In this document: piece by piece, positions 49,001 through 61,000 of the stretch | Layout: each line of letters starts with the position of its first letter | Position numbering within the stretch: the stretch's first letter is position 1 | NCBI GenBank assembly: GCA_023079485.1 | Contig: CM041109.1 | Coordinates: 1,311,549-1,375,548, forward strand | DNA: 64,000 bases | DNA from: Archilochus colubris | Taxonomy: Eukaryota > Chordata > Aves > Apodiformes > Trochilidae | Direction of reading: 5' to 3' | Notes under the pieces: generated by a model | Databases searched by the model: none | What the model saw: the letters and a program-made list of their open reading frames with translations, nothing else | Told to the model about the DNA's origin: nothing | Program-made: the position numbers and the translations under genes

Positions 49001-52000
49001 AAAAGTATTCACTGGAGCAACTGGTGTTCTCAGAATCCTCCATCTCAGGAGGAAGGTGTTCATAAGACTGGCTGGTGTTCTCAGAATCCTCCATCTCGAG
49101 GGGAAGATGTTCAGAAGACCAACTGGTGGATCTGGAGATCCTTTATCTTGAGGGGAAGATGCTCTCAAGACCAGTTGGTGGTCTGGAGATCCTCTATCTC
49201 AAGGGGAAGGTGTTCTCAAGACCAGTTGGTCCTCTAAAGACCACCAACTCAAGACCAGTTGGTGGTCTGGAGATCCTCGATCTCGAGAGGAGCTCCTTTA
49301 TCTTGAAGGAAGATCCTTTATCTTGAGGGGAAGGTACTCTCAAGACCAGCTGCTGGTCTGGAGATCCTTTATCTCAAAGAACAAGTGCCCAGGAGGCAGT
49401 GGGGAGTCCCCAGGCAGGGGTGAAGCAGAAAGGCAGGAGAGCTTTGGGGTACACCTGACGGCGCGAAGCGTTCCTCACCTTTGCTGTTCAGATCCTCTTC
49501 GTCGTCGCTGAAGGCGGCCTCGGCGTTGTCATAGCACCCATCATCCTTTTCTGACATGTGATTGTCCATCTCCATGGCAACGGGCTCCTCAATTTTGACT
49601 GCAAGGGGGCAGAGCAGAAGGGAAGGTGCTGAAGGTTCTGCCAAGCAGTCAACTCAACTGATCAACAGCTCCAGCAAGGGAGAAAAGGGCTTTGGAAAGG
49701 GAAAAAAGAGTCCGGGCAAGTGATGGACCCTGGAAAACCCAGAAACTCCATTTTACTCCCCCCCCGGCCCCGTGCCAAGGGTGCCAGGACCTTTCCAGTG
49801 GAGTCTCAGAATCATAGAATCATGGAATGTCAGGTTGGAAGGGACCTCAGGATCATCTGGTCCAACCCTGCTGATGTTATTGTTGATATGAGATGTCCCA
49901 CCACCTGGTTGAGCTGAGACTTCCAGTTTTCCAAAGTGGGGGAATCCACCACTTCTCCTGGAAGACCATTCCAATGTCTGACTGCTTCTCCACACAAGAG
50001 TGGTCCTTCAGCAGAGCTGGTCTTCCTCTACTTGAAGAGGCTCCAGGAAAGCTGGAGAAGGATTTTTGATAAGGACGTGGAGTGATGGGAATGGCTTTAA
50101 ACTGGAAGAGGGTGGATTTAGGTTGGATATGAGGAAGAAATTCTTTAAAGGTGCTGAGCCCCAGGTTGCCCAAGGAAGCTGTGGCTGCCCCATCCCTGGC
50201 AGTGTTGAAGGTTGGATGGGGCTTGGAGCACCCTGGGCTGGTGGGAGGTGTCCCTGCTCGTGGCAGGGGCACTGGATGAGTCTTAAGGTCCCTCCAACCC
50301 AACTCATTCCGTGGTTCTATGATCTGGCAAAGTTAAACACTGGTTGGAAGTGGTTGGCTCTGCCTTTCATCTCCTGGTGTCCATCAGCCAGCTGAGAAGA
50401 AAGGCTCAGTGGCCACCAGGGAGCAGGGTGGAACAGCCATTGTGCATGGACACCACAACCATCCCCAAATCCCAGCACCCAGAGCCCTCCTGCTCTCCCC
50501 CCAGCCCCATCCCACCCTCCAACCACCCAGTACAGCCAGACCACCCCCTCCACCCCCTGTCCTGCTCCCTACCTTCGATGGGGGGAGAGGGGGAACTGCA
50601 GAACTCCGGGAATTTCTCCCTCAACATGGCACGGAGCTCTTTGTCCAGCTTGGGGTTGTCAAAGAGTGGGGCCAGGTGGCTGTGTTTGGGGGGACAGGAA
50701 GGAGAAGGGGTGAGAAGAAGTCAGGACATGGGCTCCTTGGTGACTTCCCCCCTCAGGTCAAGGCTTTGGTTTGCATTCTGGTCCCACCTTCCCTCCAGCA
50801 GCTCAGCTGAGGTTCCCTTATTTGGTCACCAGGTGTGGGAAAGGGAGAAGAGGTTTTACCTCCCAAGAGGGGAATTTGGCTGCTGGAGGAGATGTCTGGA
50901 GGCTGGAGGCCCAGGAGCAAGGCTGCTGGGGACATTTCTACTCATCTGAAGTGGAGTGGTCACTGCTTTCTTAACCCACCCACCCCCTTACTTCAAGGAG
51001 CAGCTCTCAGGACAAAACTCAGCCCCCCAGAGCCACAACTGTGGCTTATCCCATGGCTCCCACACAAGACAAACACTTTCTGCAGCTCTTCCAGAGCCTG
51101 GAGGGGGTTTTGGAGCTGGGGAGCCCCAGGAAATGTGGTGGGCAGTGGTTGTGTGTGTGTCTGTGTGTGTTTGTGTGTAGTAAAGTCCAGGGTTGTCTTA
51201 CGCCAGGACTCGTTTCTCCACAATGTGGGTGAGGGAGTTGAACACTCCTTGTCTGACGTGAGCCTCCAGTGGGGGGTAGAAGTTGGGAATGATCTGAAAA
51301 GAGGAAAATGATCACATTAGTGCCATGAATCTTCCTGCCCACCACAGGGCCTGTCCCAGCCCCCAGGACACAGCTAGGATTAGCTCAGGCCATTGGTTGG
51401 TTTCTTGGGGGAATCTCAACTCAAAAACATCCCAGGTGATCAAGAGGAAGGATCTCAGAGGGTTGAAAGAGATCAGCCCAGGCTGGGAGGATGAGGAGGA
51501 AACCCTCAAAAATTCTGCTCACAGTGTCCTTTGCTTCTGGAGGGAGGATGAGGACTCCTCCCTGAAATCTGGGTCATCCCAGGAAACTTCAACCTAATTC
51601 CTCTGCCAGCAGCTGCTTTATGGACTCAGGAAACACAGAGAGTGAGGAAAGTGATGCAACCCAAAGCTCTTCCAGCCCTCGTGCCATGGGAAGGTCCCAC
51701 TTCCAAGAAAACATCATCAGCCCAAATTACTGGAATCAGCAGCTCTTGGCAGGGCTTCCCCCAGAATCCCTCCTTGGAGAGGGAGGTGACACTTGCAGTG
51801 ACATTCTGTTTGCCCTCAGGGGATGACACCGGGCCAAGCATTTCATGAGGTACTAAAGGGAAAACTCCAAAGCCTTTTTTCCACTAACACTCAGTGTTCT
51901 GGATTTCTTTCCAGAGTTGGGAAGTCTCTGATGCCTCCTCACAGCAGCATTCCCCTTAACAAGTGGCCCAGAGCTCCAGGAATGGCCCTGGATTTCTCAA

Positions 52001-55000
52001 GAGACCTGGAGGAGTCCCCCAGACCTCTGGTACCTGAGTTTGGGAGGTGGATAATTTGGCTGACCAACCAAGGGGAAAATCCTTCCTTAATTTAAGTGAG
52101 GGGTGTTACAGGGCTTCCAGGAGTGACCCAGCTGCTCTGCTGGCTATTTCCAAATCCAGAGGCTCAGACCAGATGATGGAAAATAAAATAGAAAGAAGAA
52201 CTTTTTTTTTTTTCTGTTGTGGTTTGGTTTTGGTTTTTTTTTTGGCAGTGAGCTGCCCCTGTTTGGCTGCTCCAGGGGATTCATGGAATTCCCATCCTGG
52301 GGACTCCTCACCTTGGAACTCAGTCCTCTGGTGACACTCCTGAGGTCTCTCTGGGGGCAGAGGGACTGCGAGGACTCCAGTGGTTGCTTTCACTGCCCCC
52401 ATCACTCAACCCCCTTCATGCCACTCAACCTCTACCACGTCACCCACCCCACACCCCACAACCCCCTCAGCCCCCTAAAGCAGGAGAAACTCAATTCCTC
52501 AGCCCCCCAGGGGTGGCTCACCCGGCACATGAAGTCCAGCAGGGTGGCAGTGATGGCAGGGTGAGGCTTCATGGAGTGATGCATCACCAGGATGGCAGGT
52601 TCTGGAAAGAGAGAGCCCCAGAGATGGCCATGTCCCCCTCTTTATCCCCCCCTTTAGCAGAGGGAATCCCCTTCTTTGGGCTTGGACACAGCCTTGGCCC
52701 TCATGTAGCTCTTAAATATCAGAATCCTTTGGGTTGGAAAGGATCTCTGAGGTCATCAAATCCAACCCTGGATTCACTCCCCCCGTGGTTCCCAGCCCAT
52801 GGCCCTCAGTGCCACATCCAGGCTCATCCTAAAATCCTCCAGGGATGGAGAATCCACCCCCTCCCTGGGCAGCCCATTCCAATGCCTGATCACCCTCTCT
52901 GGAAAGAATTCCTTCCTAATTCCCAACCTATCCCTTCCCTGGCAGAGCTGAAGCCCATGGCCTCTTGTCTGAGTGATAGAGCTCGACCCCCCCCCTGGCT
53001 CCAACCTCCTTCCAGGGAGTTGGGGAGAGTGATGAGGTCTCCCCTGAGCCTCCTCTTCTCCAGAGGGGCCTCCTCTGCCCTTTGTCTTGTGCTGGATCCC
53101 TTCACAGCCTCCTTGCTCTTCTCTGGACCTGCTCCAGCACCTCAATCTCCTTCCTGAGCTGAGGGGCCCAGAACTGGACACAGGACTCAAGCTGTGGCCT
53201 CACCAGGGCTGAGCACAGGGGCAGAATCCTTTCCCTGGACCTGCTGGCCACGCTGTTCCTGAGCCAGCCCAGGATGCCACTGGCCTTCTTGGCCACCTGG
53301 GCACACTGCTGGCTCCTCTTCAGCCTCCTGGCAATCCAGACTCCCAGCTCCCTTTCTGCCACTCTGTGCCCAGCCTGGAGCTCCCCATGGGGTTGTTGTG
53401 TTGAACCTCATCCCCTTGGGATCATCCCAACTCTCCAGCCTGTCCAGGTCCCTCTGCAGAGCCCTCCTGCCTTCCAGCTGATCCACACTTCCCCCCAACT
53501 TTGTGTCATCTGCCAATTTGCTAATTGAATTCATCCAAGCTTAAAAAAATGGCCAGAACCAACTTCCCTGTGGGCCAGAGCTCCCAGAAATGCCACCAGC
53601 TCCTGTGCCTGGAGTCCTGGGAGAGCTCAGCAGCTTTGGAGTTGACCTCAAGAAGACACTTGGCCAAAAAAAACCCACAATGAAAAGTGGCTCCATCAGA
53701 GCAGCTCTCCAGGAGCTAAAGGTAAAGGAGGGAACTGACACCCTTGGGAGATTTGAGCATCCTCCTACTTCTCTGGAAGGTATTAACCCCTTCTTCTCCC
53801 ATCTGGAGAAAGGCTCCCTGGAGATGGAATACCTATATTCATGATGCTGTCCTTCTCAGGGTTGAAGAAGAGCCAGTCGTAGAACAAGGCCAGTTTGGCG
53901 TTTGAAGCAGCAACGTTGGACTGCAGGAAAAAGAAAAATCAGAATAAAAATACCAATTTTTCTGATGAAAATTTGCTGAGCACCCCTCCCCAGCAGCCTC
54001 CAGGGAACCAGAGCATACTGGGGGTTAGAAGAGACCTGAAGATCACCTAAATCCAACCTGCCTGCTAGAGAGGGATCCCATGGGACCACATCCAGATGGG
54101 CTTGGATTTCTCCAGACACGGAGACTCCAAGCACCTCTCTGGAACCCTCCCAATGAAGAATTTTTTCCTCGTGTTTAGGTTGAACTTCCCTTGGGAGGGA
54201 AGGTCCCCAGGTGCTGATTTGATTTTTTGGGGGTTTTTTTTTGGGTTTTTTTGGGGGGTTGGGGTGATCTGAAGCTCCCAACTCACCGTGCAGGTGGTGA
54301 GGAGCCACCCGATGATGGCCCAACGGGGGAGGATGTCAGAGCTGAGCACCTCGTTGGAGGGGTGGACAACCCCACAGATGTACCGGATGAGGTCACAGCG
54401 AAGGGATTGGCTGTCTGGGGTGGAGAGGTACTGCCTCTGGAACCAGTCCTGGTACCGCTTCTGCTGACCGAACCGGACCTGGAGGAGGCAAAGAGGAGAG
54501 GTGAAGCTTTTGAGCTTGGAAGGGACCTCTGGAGATCAGCCAGTCCAAGCCTCCTGCTAGGGAAGGTTCTCCTAGAGCAATCCAGGTGGGTTTGGGAAGT
54601 CTCTGGAGATGAGGATTCCACCCCCTCTGGGCAGCCTCTTTCAAGGCTCTGTGTCCTGGTTTGGGTCATGATAAAGGGGACTGGAGGGAAGGAAGCTTGG
54701 AAGGGACCTCTGGAGATCAGCCAGTCCAAGCCTCCTGCTAGGGAAGGTTCTCCTAGAGCACAGGATGGCACCTGGGTAGGTTTGGGAAGTCTCTGAGATG
54801 AGGATTCCACCCCCTCTGGGCAGCCTCTTTCAGGGCTCTGCTGACCTCAAAGTCAAGAAGTTTAGGTGGAACTTTCTTGGGGTGAAGTTTGTGCCTGTTA
54901 CCTCTTGTCCTCTCACTGGGCACCACTGAAAAAATCTGGCCCCATCCTTCTGACTCCCACCCTTGAAGGAATTATAAGGGCTGAGAGGATCCTCCCTGAG

Positions 55001-58000
55001 TCTTCTCCAGACTAAGAAGACCTAAGTCCCTCAGCTTTTCCTCAGAAGAGATGTCCCAGTCCCCTTCATGCCCATTTCTTGTCCCCTCTTCCAGCAGTTC
55101 CCTGTCCTTCTTGAACTGGGGAGCCCAGAACTGGACACAGTTCTCCAGGTATTGCCTCACCAGGGAAGAGCAGAAGGGGAGGAGAACCTCCCTGGACCTG
55201 TTTGCCACATTCTTGAGAGTCAAAGCTCAGGGAAAAGCTGCCAGAGCCCCCATCTGCCCTCCTCTCTGCTTTCATTTTGGAAAACTCCATTTCAAACACT
55301 CATCCACTCAAGTCCTGCCTTCCTTCCTGGTGCCAACGTGGGAATGGGACCAGTGGACCAGGCAGGGCCATGTGTCCTCCTCCTCCCTGGGCAGAGGCTG
55401 AGGGAGTTACCCGGGAGGTCATGAAGAGCAGTTTGGTTTCCATATCAGGAGTGAGGCGACAAGCCAGGAATTTCCGAGAAGTCCTGGACTGGAGGAGCTG
55501 CAGGACACCTGGGGAGAGACAGAGAGGGTTGGATGGTCCCAGAGATGGCACAGGACCAAGGGGATCCCAGCAGGGAGGGGTCTGACAACATCTGAGGGCA
55601 GAGCATAAAGCTCCATTTCCCCAGGCAATGGAAAGGGATCAAGAGTTGGGTTATGGTTGGACTCGATGATCTTCCACTCAATGATCTTCCAGATCTTTTC
55701 CAGCCAGGACAGTTCTGTGATCCAAACCCAAGGGCATGGGGACTGGTAGCTGTGAGAGAGAGCCAGCACCTTGCAGAGCAACTACAGGGCTCTCAGCACC
55801 AAGAAAGCACCAGACCCCTTCTGACCAGCTGCAGAGGAATTCTGGGGAAGGGACCTTCCAGACTTCACAGGAACAAGTCCCAATGAGGAGAGAACTGGGT
55901 CCCTGCAGCCCTTGAGCTGGGAAGTGTCAGCAGAACCCAGCTGGGACAGGTTCTGGAGCTGGAGGCAGAGCTCACAGAGCTTGAGGATTTAATGAGTTTC
56001 CCTCAGCATCATCTGAGATCTTTAACGTGACATTAACACAGCCCCTGAGAGGAGAAGAGGTCCTGGGGATGGGAGAAGGCTTTAAAGCCCCATTTCCTGC
56101 AGCCAGCAAAGGATGTGACAACCTCTAGAGAAGTGAATCATTTGTACCAATAAAAATTCTACATGTAAGACTCTCTCCATCGTGTCTGTTTTGACCCAGA
56201 CTGTGCAGGGAGCTCCATGACAGCAAAGTGGGAGGCTACAGGAGAAACCAAATCTCTTTTAGAGCTTCTTCATGGGAGCTCTTTTCAACAGAGCCAAAAG
56301 GACTCAAATATTTTGGGCTCCAATTTAAAAAAACAAAAAACAAAGCAATAATTACAACTATGGATGTGTTCAGTCCAGAACAACCAATCCAATTCAATGA
56401 CCCACGTGGTGGCCTGGCCACATCCTTCATGATCTCTCTAAAGGGTCTGTTTTTCAGGGTGGTTTCAAACTCAGACACCTCCAAGCATTTTAAAAGTGTG
56501 GGCAAAGCCACCAAGGTCCAGAGGTGACCATGCAAGACTTGGTTGAGGCCCTGTCCCTCCTGGCAGCCAGCAGAAAGTCAGTGTTGGTGGCATCTTCTTC
56601 TAGTTAGTGACTGGTCCAGGACCTGTCCCTCCTTCCTAAGCTACCTACAGCCAGCAGAATGTCACTTTTGCTGGCATCTTCTTTTAGTTAGAAAGCAAGA
56701 TGGAGCCCCAGCCCTTTTGTAGCTTAGTTAAGGTCTTGTCAGTGTTAGGTTATGGTTGGACTCCTGAAGGTCTTTTCCAACCAAGGGAATTCTGTGATTC
56801 TGTGGTCCAGGCCCTGTCCCTTTTCCTAAGCTCCCACTTTTGGTGGCATCTTCTCCTGGTCAGCAGGCAGGAGGGCACCCTGGCTCTGCCTACCTGTGAA
56901 CTGGGCACTGAGGACCTGTGGGGTGTGGATGATGTCCTTCCAGAGCTGCTCAAACTCAGGTATCCTGGCCACGTTCTGCAGCAGCCGCACGAGGTCCCGC
57001 CCGATCATGAAGCAATCCATGAACTTGGGGAAAAAACAGAGAGGCAAAAAAAAAATTAATTAATAAATAAAAATCATCTGATTGAGTGTTTTTTACCTGC
57101 TCCCAGGCAGGGGGAAGGGAGGAACAAGCAGTCCTTCAACCTTCCCGCCTGCTCCAGATGATTCACTCTCTGCACACCCTCCCCTCTCCTGCCCCTGGCA
57201 TCCTGCCCTGTGTTTGAAGCTCACAGGTTCTGAGAGGCAGGGTGACAGGAGGGAAGGTCAGCAGCTATTTTAAAATGTTCTCTCCTCGTGTAAAGCAAAC
57301 AATCGACCCATAAATCTGACAAGTTGTTTTTTTTTTCCCCTCTCCAGGACCTCAGCCAGTCTCTGAAGTTAGGACTTCACACTTGGTCCTGCCCACCCGG
57401 CAAGGAACAACAGGCAGGGAGCTGCAGAGCCACTGGGGCCCACAGGGACACCAAACACAAAGCCACTGAGCTTTGGTGGCTTCTCCAGCATGGTATGGAC
57501 CAAAGAGTGGCCTGGAGATGGTTACCATGTTGGCTCTAAGCTTGTGGAGATGCTGGCTGCCTCCCTAAAGGAGGAACCTATGTTCCTGCAGCTCTTCCAC
57601 AAGTGCTGAGGTGGCCCAGGAGCAGGAAGGGAATGGTTTCAACCAGCAAAGAGGCTGAAACGAGGCAGCCCCATCCAAACATCTCCTCTCCCCTTCTCTG
57701 AGGGTTCAAAAGCCACCTCCATGGTGGCAAGCATGGGGCAAGCTGAGGGGCGACCCTGAGGAACCAGCACATCCCACACCCTTCCAGCTGCACAAGGAAT
57801 GTGGACAACGCCAGCACACGTGGGTCCCCGTGGGTCTCTGTGGGTTCCCAGGGAAGCAGTTCTCTCTTCGCAGCCCCCCCCAAGCCCCCTGGATCTGCTC
57901 ACCCGTTCCCGGAGGAGGGAGATGCAGAAATCCACCTCCTTCTGACGAAGAGCCTGGAGCTGGGATGTGCCATGATGGTCCACGATGAGCCGGAGGTAGG

Positions 58001-61000
58001 TGTACACTGCCATGGCTATCAAGAGGCTGCTCTTCAGCACCCACTCTCTGTGTAAAGGAAGGAAAAAAAACCCATGGAAAAACATCTTCAGCCACCTCCT
58101 TGAGACTCAGGACAGAGGAAACTGAGGCACAAAGTCAGGGAATCCGGCCTGGAGAATGTTCCTCTACAGAGCATTCCCTGCCCTGTGGCAGGTCCTGGCT
58201 TTAGGGCACCTCTTCCTCCCCCCAGGATGGTCCCATCTGGGTGCTGACACCCCATGCTGTCTGGCAGGGTGGCAGATGTCTTCATACAAAGCCCTGGGTG
58301 GGTTTCCAGGCCACAGAGATGTTCTCAGCCACAACAATTTTGAAGTATTTGCAACCACAAGCAATAAAAAGGCTCAGGAGCACGTGGAGGGAGCAGATGC
58401 CCCTCTAAGAGGTTTGACTTTAATGCCACCAACCTCCAGAGGAGCCTCTTTACTGTTCCCCATGGTCAGGGCAGCTCCAACCAAGTGACAGTGCACCAGG
58501 ACACCCTTCAAGGACTTTCCTGCAGGATCAGGCTTGGAATGTTCTACCACACCCCCGTGCCAGAGGTGTTTCCACACTCCTCTGGTCAGTCTGCCAGCAC
58601 CAAGAGGATGAATCCAACAAAACCAGTGGCATCCTGAGCAGAATGAGCTGTGGAGACCACCAAGGGGGCTGGAAGCACCAAACTGGGGGAAACCAGAGGT
58701 GGTTAAGCTGAAAAATCAGAAAGATTTGGGAGAGGGTGGAGAGAGGGTCTGAGGTGGACACAGCAGGACCTGTCCTACCTGGGGGGGCAGGGGCTCTACC
58801 CCCAGAGCTGGCTTTCTGGAAGCAGATTTTGATCTCTCAGCTTGGTGTCCTGAGGGTGGGCAGATGCTTCAGGAGGGATGGAGCCCACCAGGAAGGTTTC
58901 TCCATCGTTGGCTCCACCAGCCTGGCCCTGCCTGCTGGGTATGTCTCCTCCTCAACCCCCCCCCTCCGTATCTAAACTCAGCAATAAATATTCTCTTTAA
59001 AAAGTCCATAAAAAGCACCTTGTCAGCTGGGTTATTTGTGTTGGATGCCAAGAAAGGGCTGGGCTGACTTGGTGTCTCCAGCAGGATTGATCATCCCCTG
59101 CCCCCAGCCAGCTGGAAACCACTTCCCATGGGAAGTGCCACCACGGCCACCTGAAGAGACCACCAACTCCCCAACCCTTGGTCAAGGTGGATTTGGGAAG
59201 CTGTGCCAAGTGTCATCTTTCCCAAGCTTTTCTCCCTGCATCGAGCTGGATGCCAGGAGCAGGTTAAGCAGCTGGGCAAGAGGCACATGGAGGATGTGGG
59301 AGTTAATTAAGGTCAGGACCTCCTGGGGAGCTCCAGCAGCAAGGGCTGCCCCGAAGAGAAAAATGCTGTCAAAAGGGGGAGGGGGAAAAAACCTAAAAAA
59401 GGCACTGACAGCCTCAGGATTCATCAATCTGAAAAATGAAAGCAGTGGGAGGAAGCAGTGGGCTGGAGCTGCCAGGAGCAGCTTCGTGACCACCCGGCTC
59501 CCCCGGGGCAGCGGTCGTGGCCTCCTTGGGCAGGGCTGGGGAAGCAGCTTTGCTGGAGCTGCTTTTAATGAACCAGACATTTAATGAGCACGCATTAACC
59601 CAAAGGTGGCATTGGATCTTCACGTGAGAGGCTAAAATTAAAGCTCTGGCTTCCCCTTCCCCAATCCCAGGATCAGCAAGGTTGGAAAAGACCTCAAAGA
59701 TCATTGAGTCCAAGCAGCCACCCTACAGCCCCTGTCCCATTCCCTGTTCCACCTCCTCTCCCCATCTTCTGAAACCTCCAGGGATGGTGACTCCACCACC
59801 TCCCTGTGCAGCCCCTTCCAATGTTTCCTCACTCTTTCTGTGATGATTTTTTTTCTAATATCCAACCTGAACTTCCCCTGGTAGAGTTTGACCCCATCAC
59901 CTCTTGTCCTGCCGCTGGTCCCAAGGAGCAGAGGCCAACATCTATCTCACCACAACCTCCTTTCAGGGAGTTGTAGCCTCCTCTTCTCCAAGCTGAACAT
60001 TCCCAGTTCCCTTAGCCTGTCCTCCTAAGAGTTTTTCTCCAGACCCCATAACCAGCACCCTCTCCAGCACCTCCATGTCCTTCTTATCAACACAGAAATC
60101 CCAATGGAGAGCTGGGGGTTCTCCCCCCTGGTTCCCACCCAAGCCTCCTCCTCAGATCCTTCCTGTGCAGCTCCAGGACAACCCACTGGAACTCCAGCAA
60201 ACCCTTCTGTGGGGTTCCAACCTCTGATCTGCTCCTCTGAGGAAGTCCAGGGGGAAGCTCAGAGCTCTCTCCTGCAGCTTCACCTCCAGAGGTGGCACTG
60301 GGGAACATGGAGGGGTGGGAATAGATGAGCTTTAAGGTCCCTCCAACCCAACCTAACCCATTCCATGGTTAAATCCAGTTGGGAACAGAAGAGCGGAGCA
60401 CAAAGACAACGGAGGCAAGAAAGCAAAGAACTGAAGGTCAACCAAGTCCAGAAGATCCCAGGTGGTTTCTCCTTCCCAGGCCTGGGGCAGCACTGGGTGG
60501 CACTGAGAGCAGCACAGCCAACCCAGGAATAAACATCACCAGGACTCTTAACTGCTGCCAAAGAAAGGCTTTAACAACTGGATTGTTAAGAAAAAAAAGG
60601 GATTTGGGGAGAAGCCTGGGGTGAAAAGCTCTGGGTTCTGTCAAAATGACTCTGCCCAGGCAGAGGCTGCAGGTTGGAATCCTGCTTATCACCCATCAGC
60701 AGCTTTGTTGCCAACAAAGGACAATACCCCAGCCCAGAGGACAATATTTCCCAGATGGCCTGTCCACACCAAATTAAAATTGCAGCCCAGGAGCTGCTGA
60801 AACACAGGAAGCTTTTTGGAATTAAGTCTGTCCTGCTCCTCCCAAAGGAACAACTCCTCCCCCACTGCTCAGCCCAACTCAGGAAGAAAATAGCCCTGGG
60901 CTGGAGCTCCTCAGGCACCAGAGGAGATGCTGGACCCACGTTCTGGGTGCCACATGTTAGGGGACAGCTGTGTCCCCACAGCTCAGGGAGAGGCATCTGG

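Noticed and set aside
47736..49094. A 452-codon minus-strand open frame of 34-residue acidic repeats as a real gene
   Set aside because: It is wholly explained by a 51/102-bp minisatellite whose period is a multiple of three; the opposite strand is equally open, it has no plausible promoter or start context, and it lies inside an INTS3 intron.
52720..53550. An endogenous retrovirus
   Set aside because: The conceptual remnant (DDTKLGG ... SRSRE ... SLEKRRLRG pattern elsewhere) and the ATTCTATG-type 3' ends are those of CR1 LINEs; no long terminal repeats, primer site or gag/env sequence are seen.
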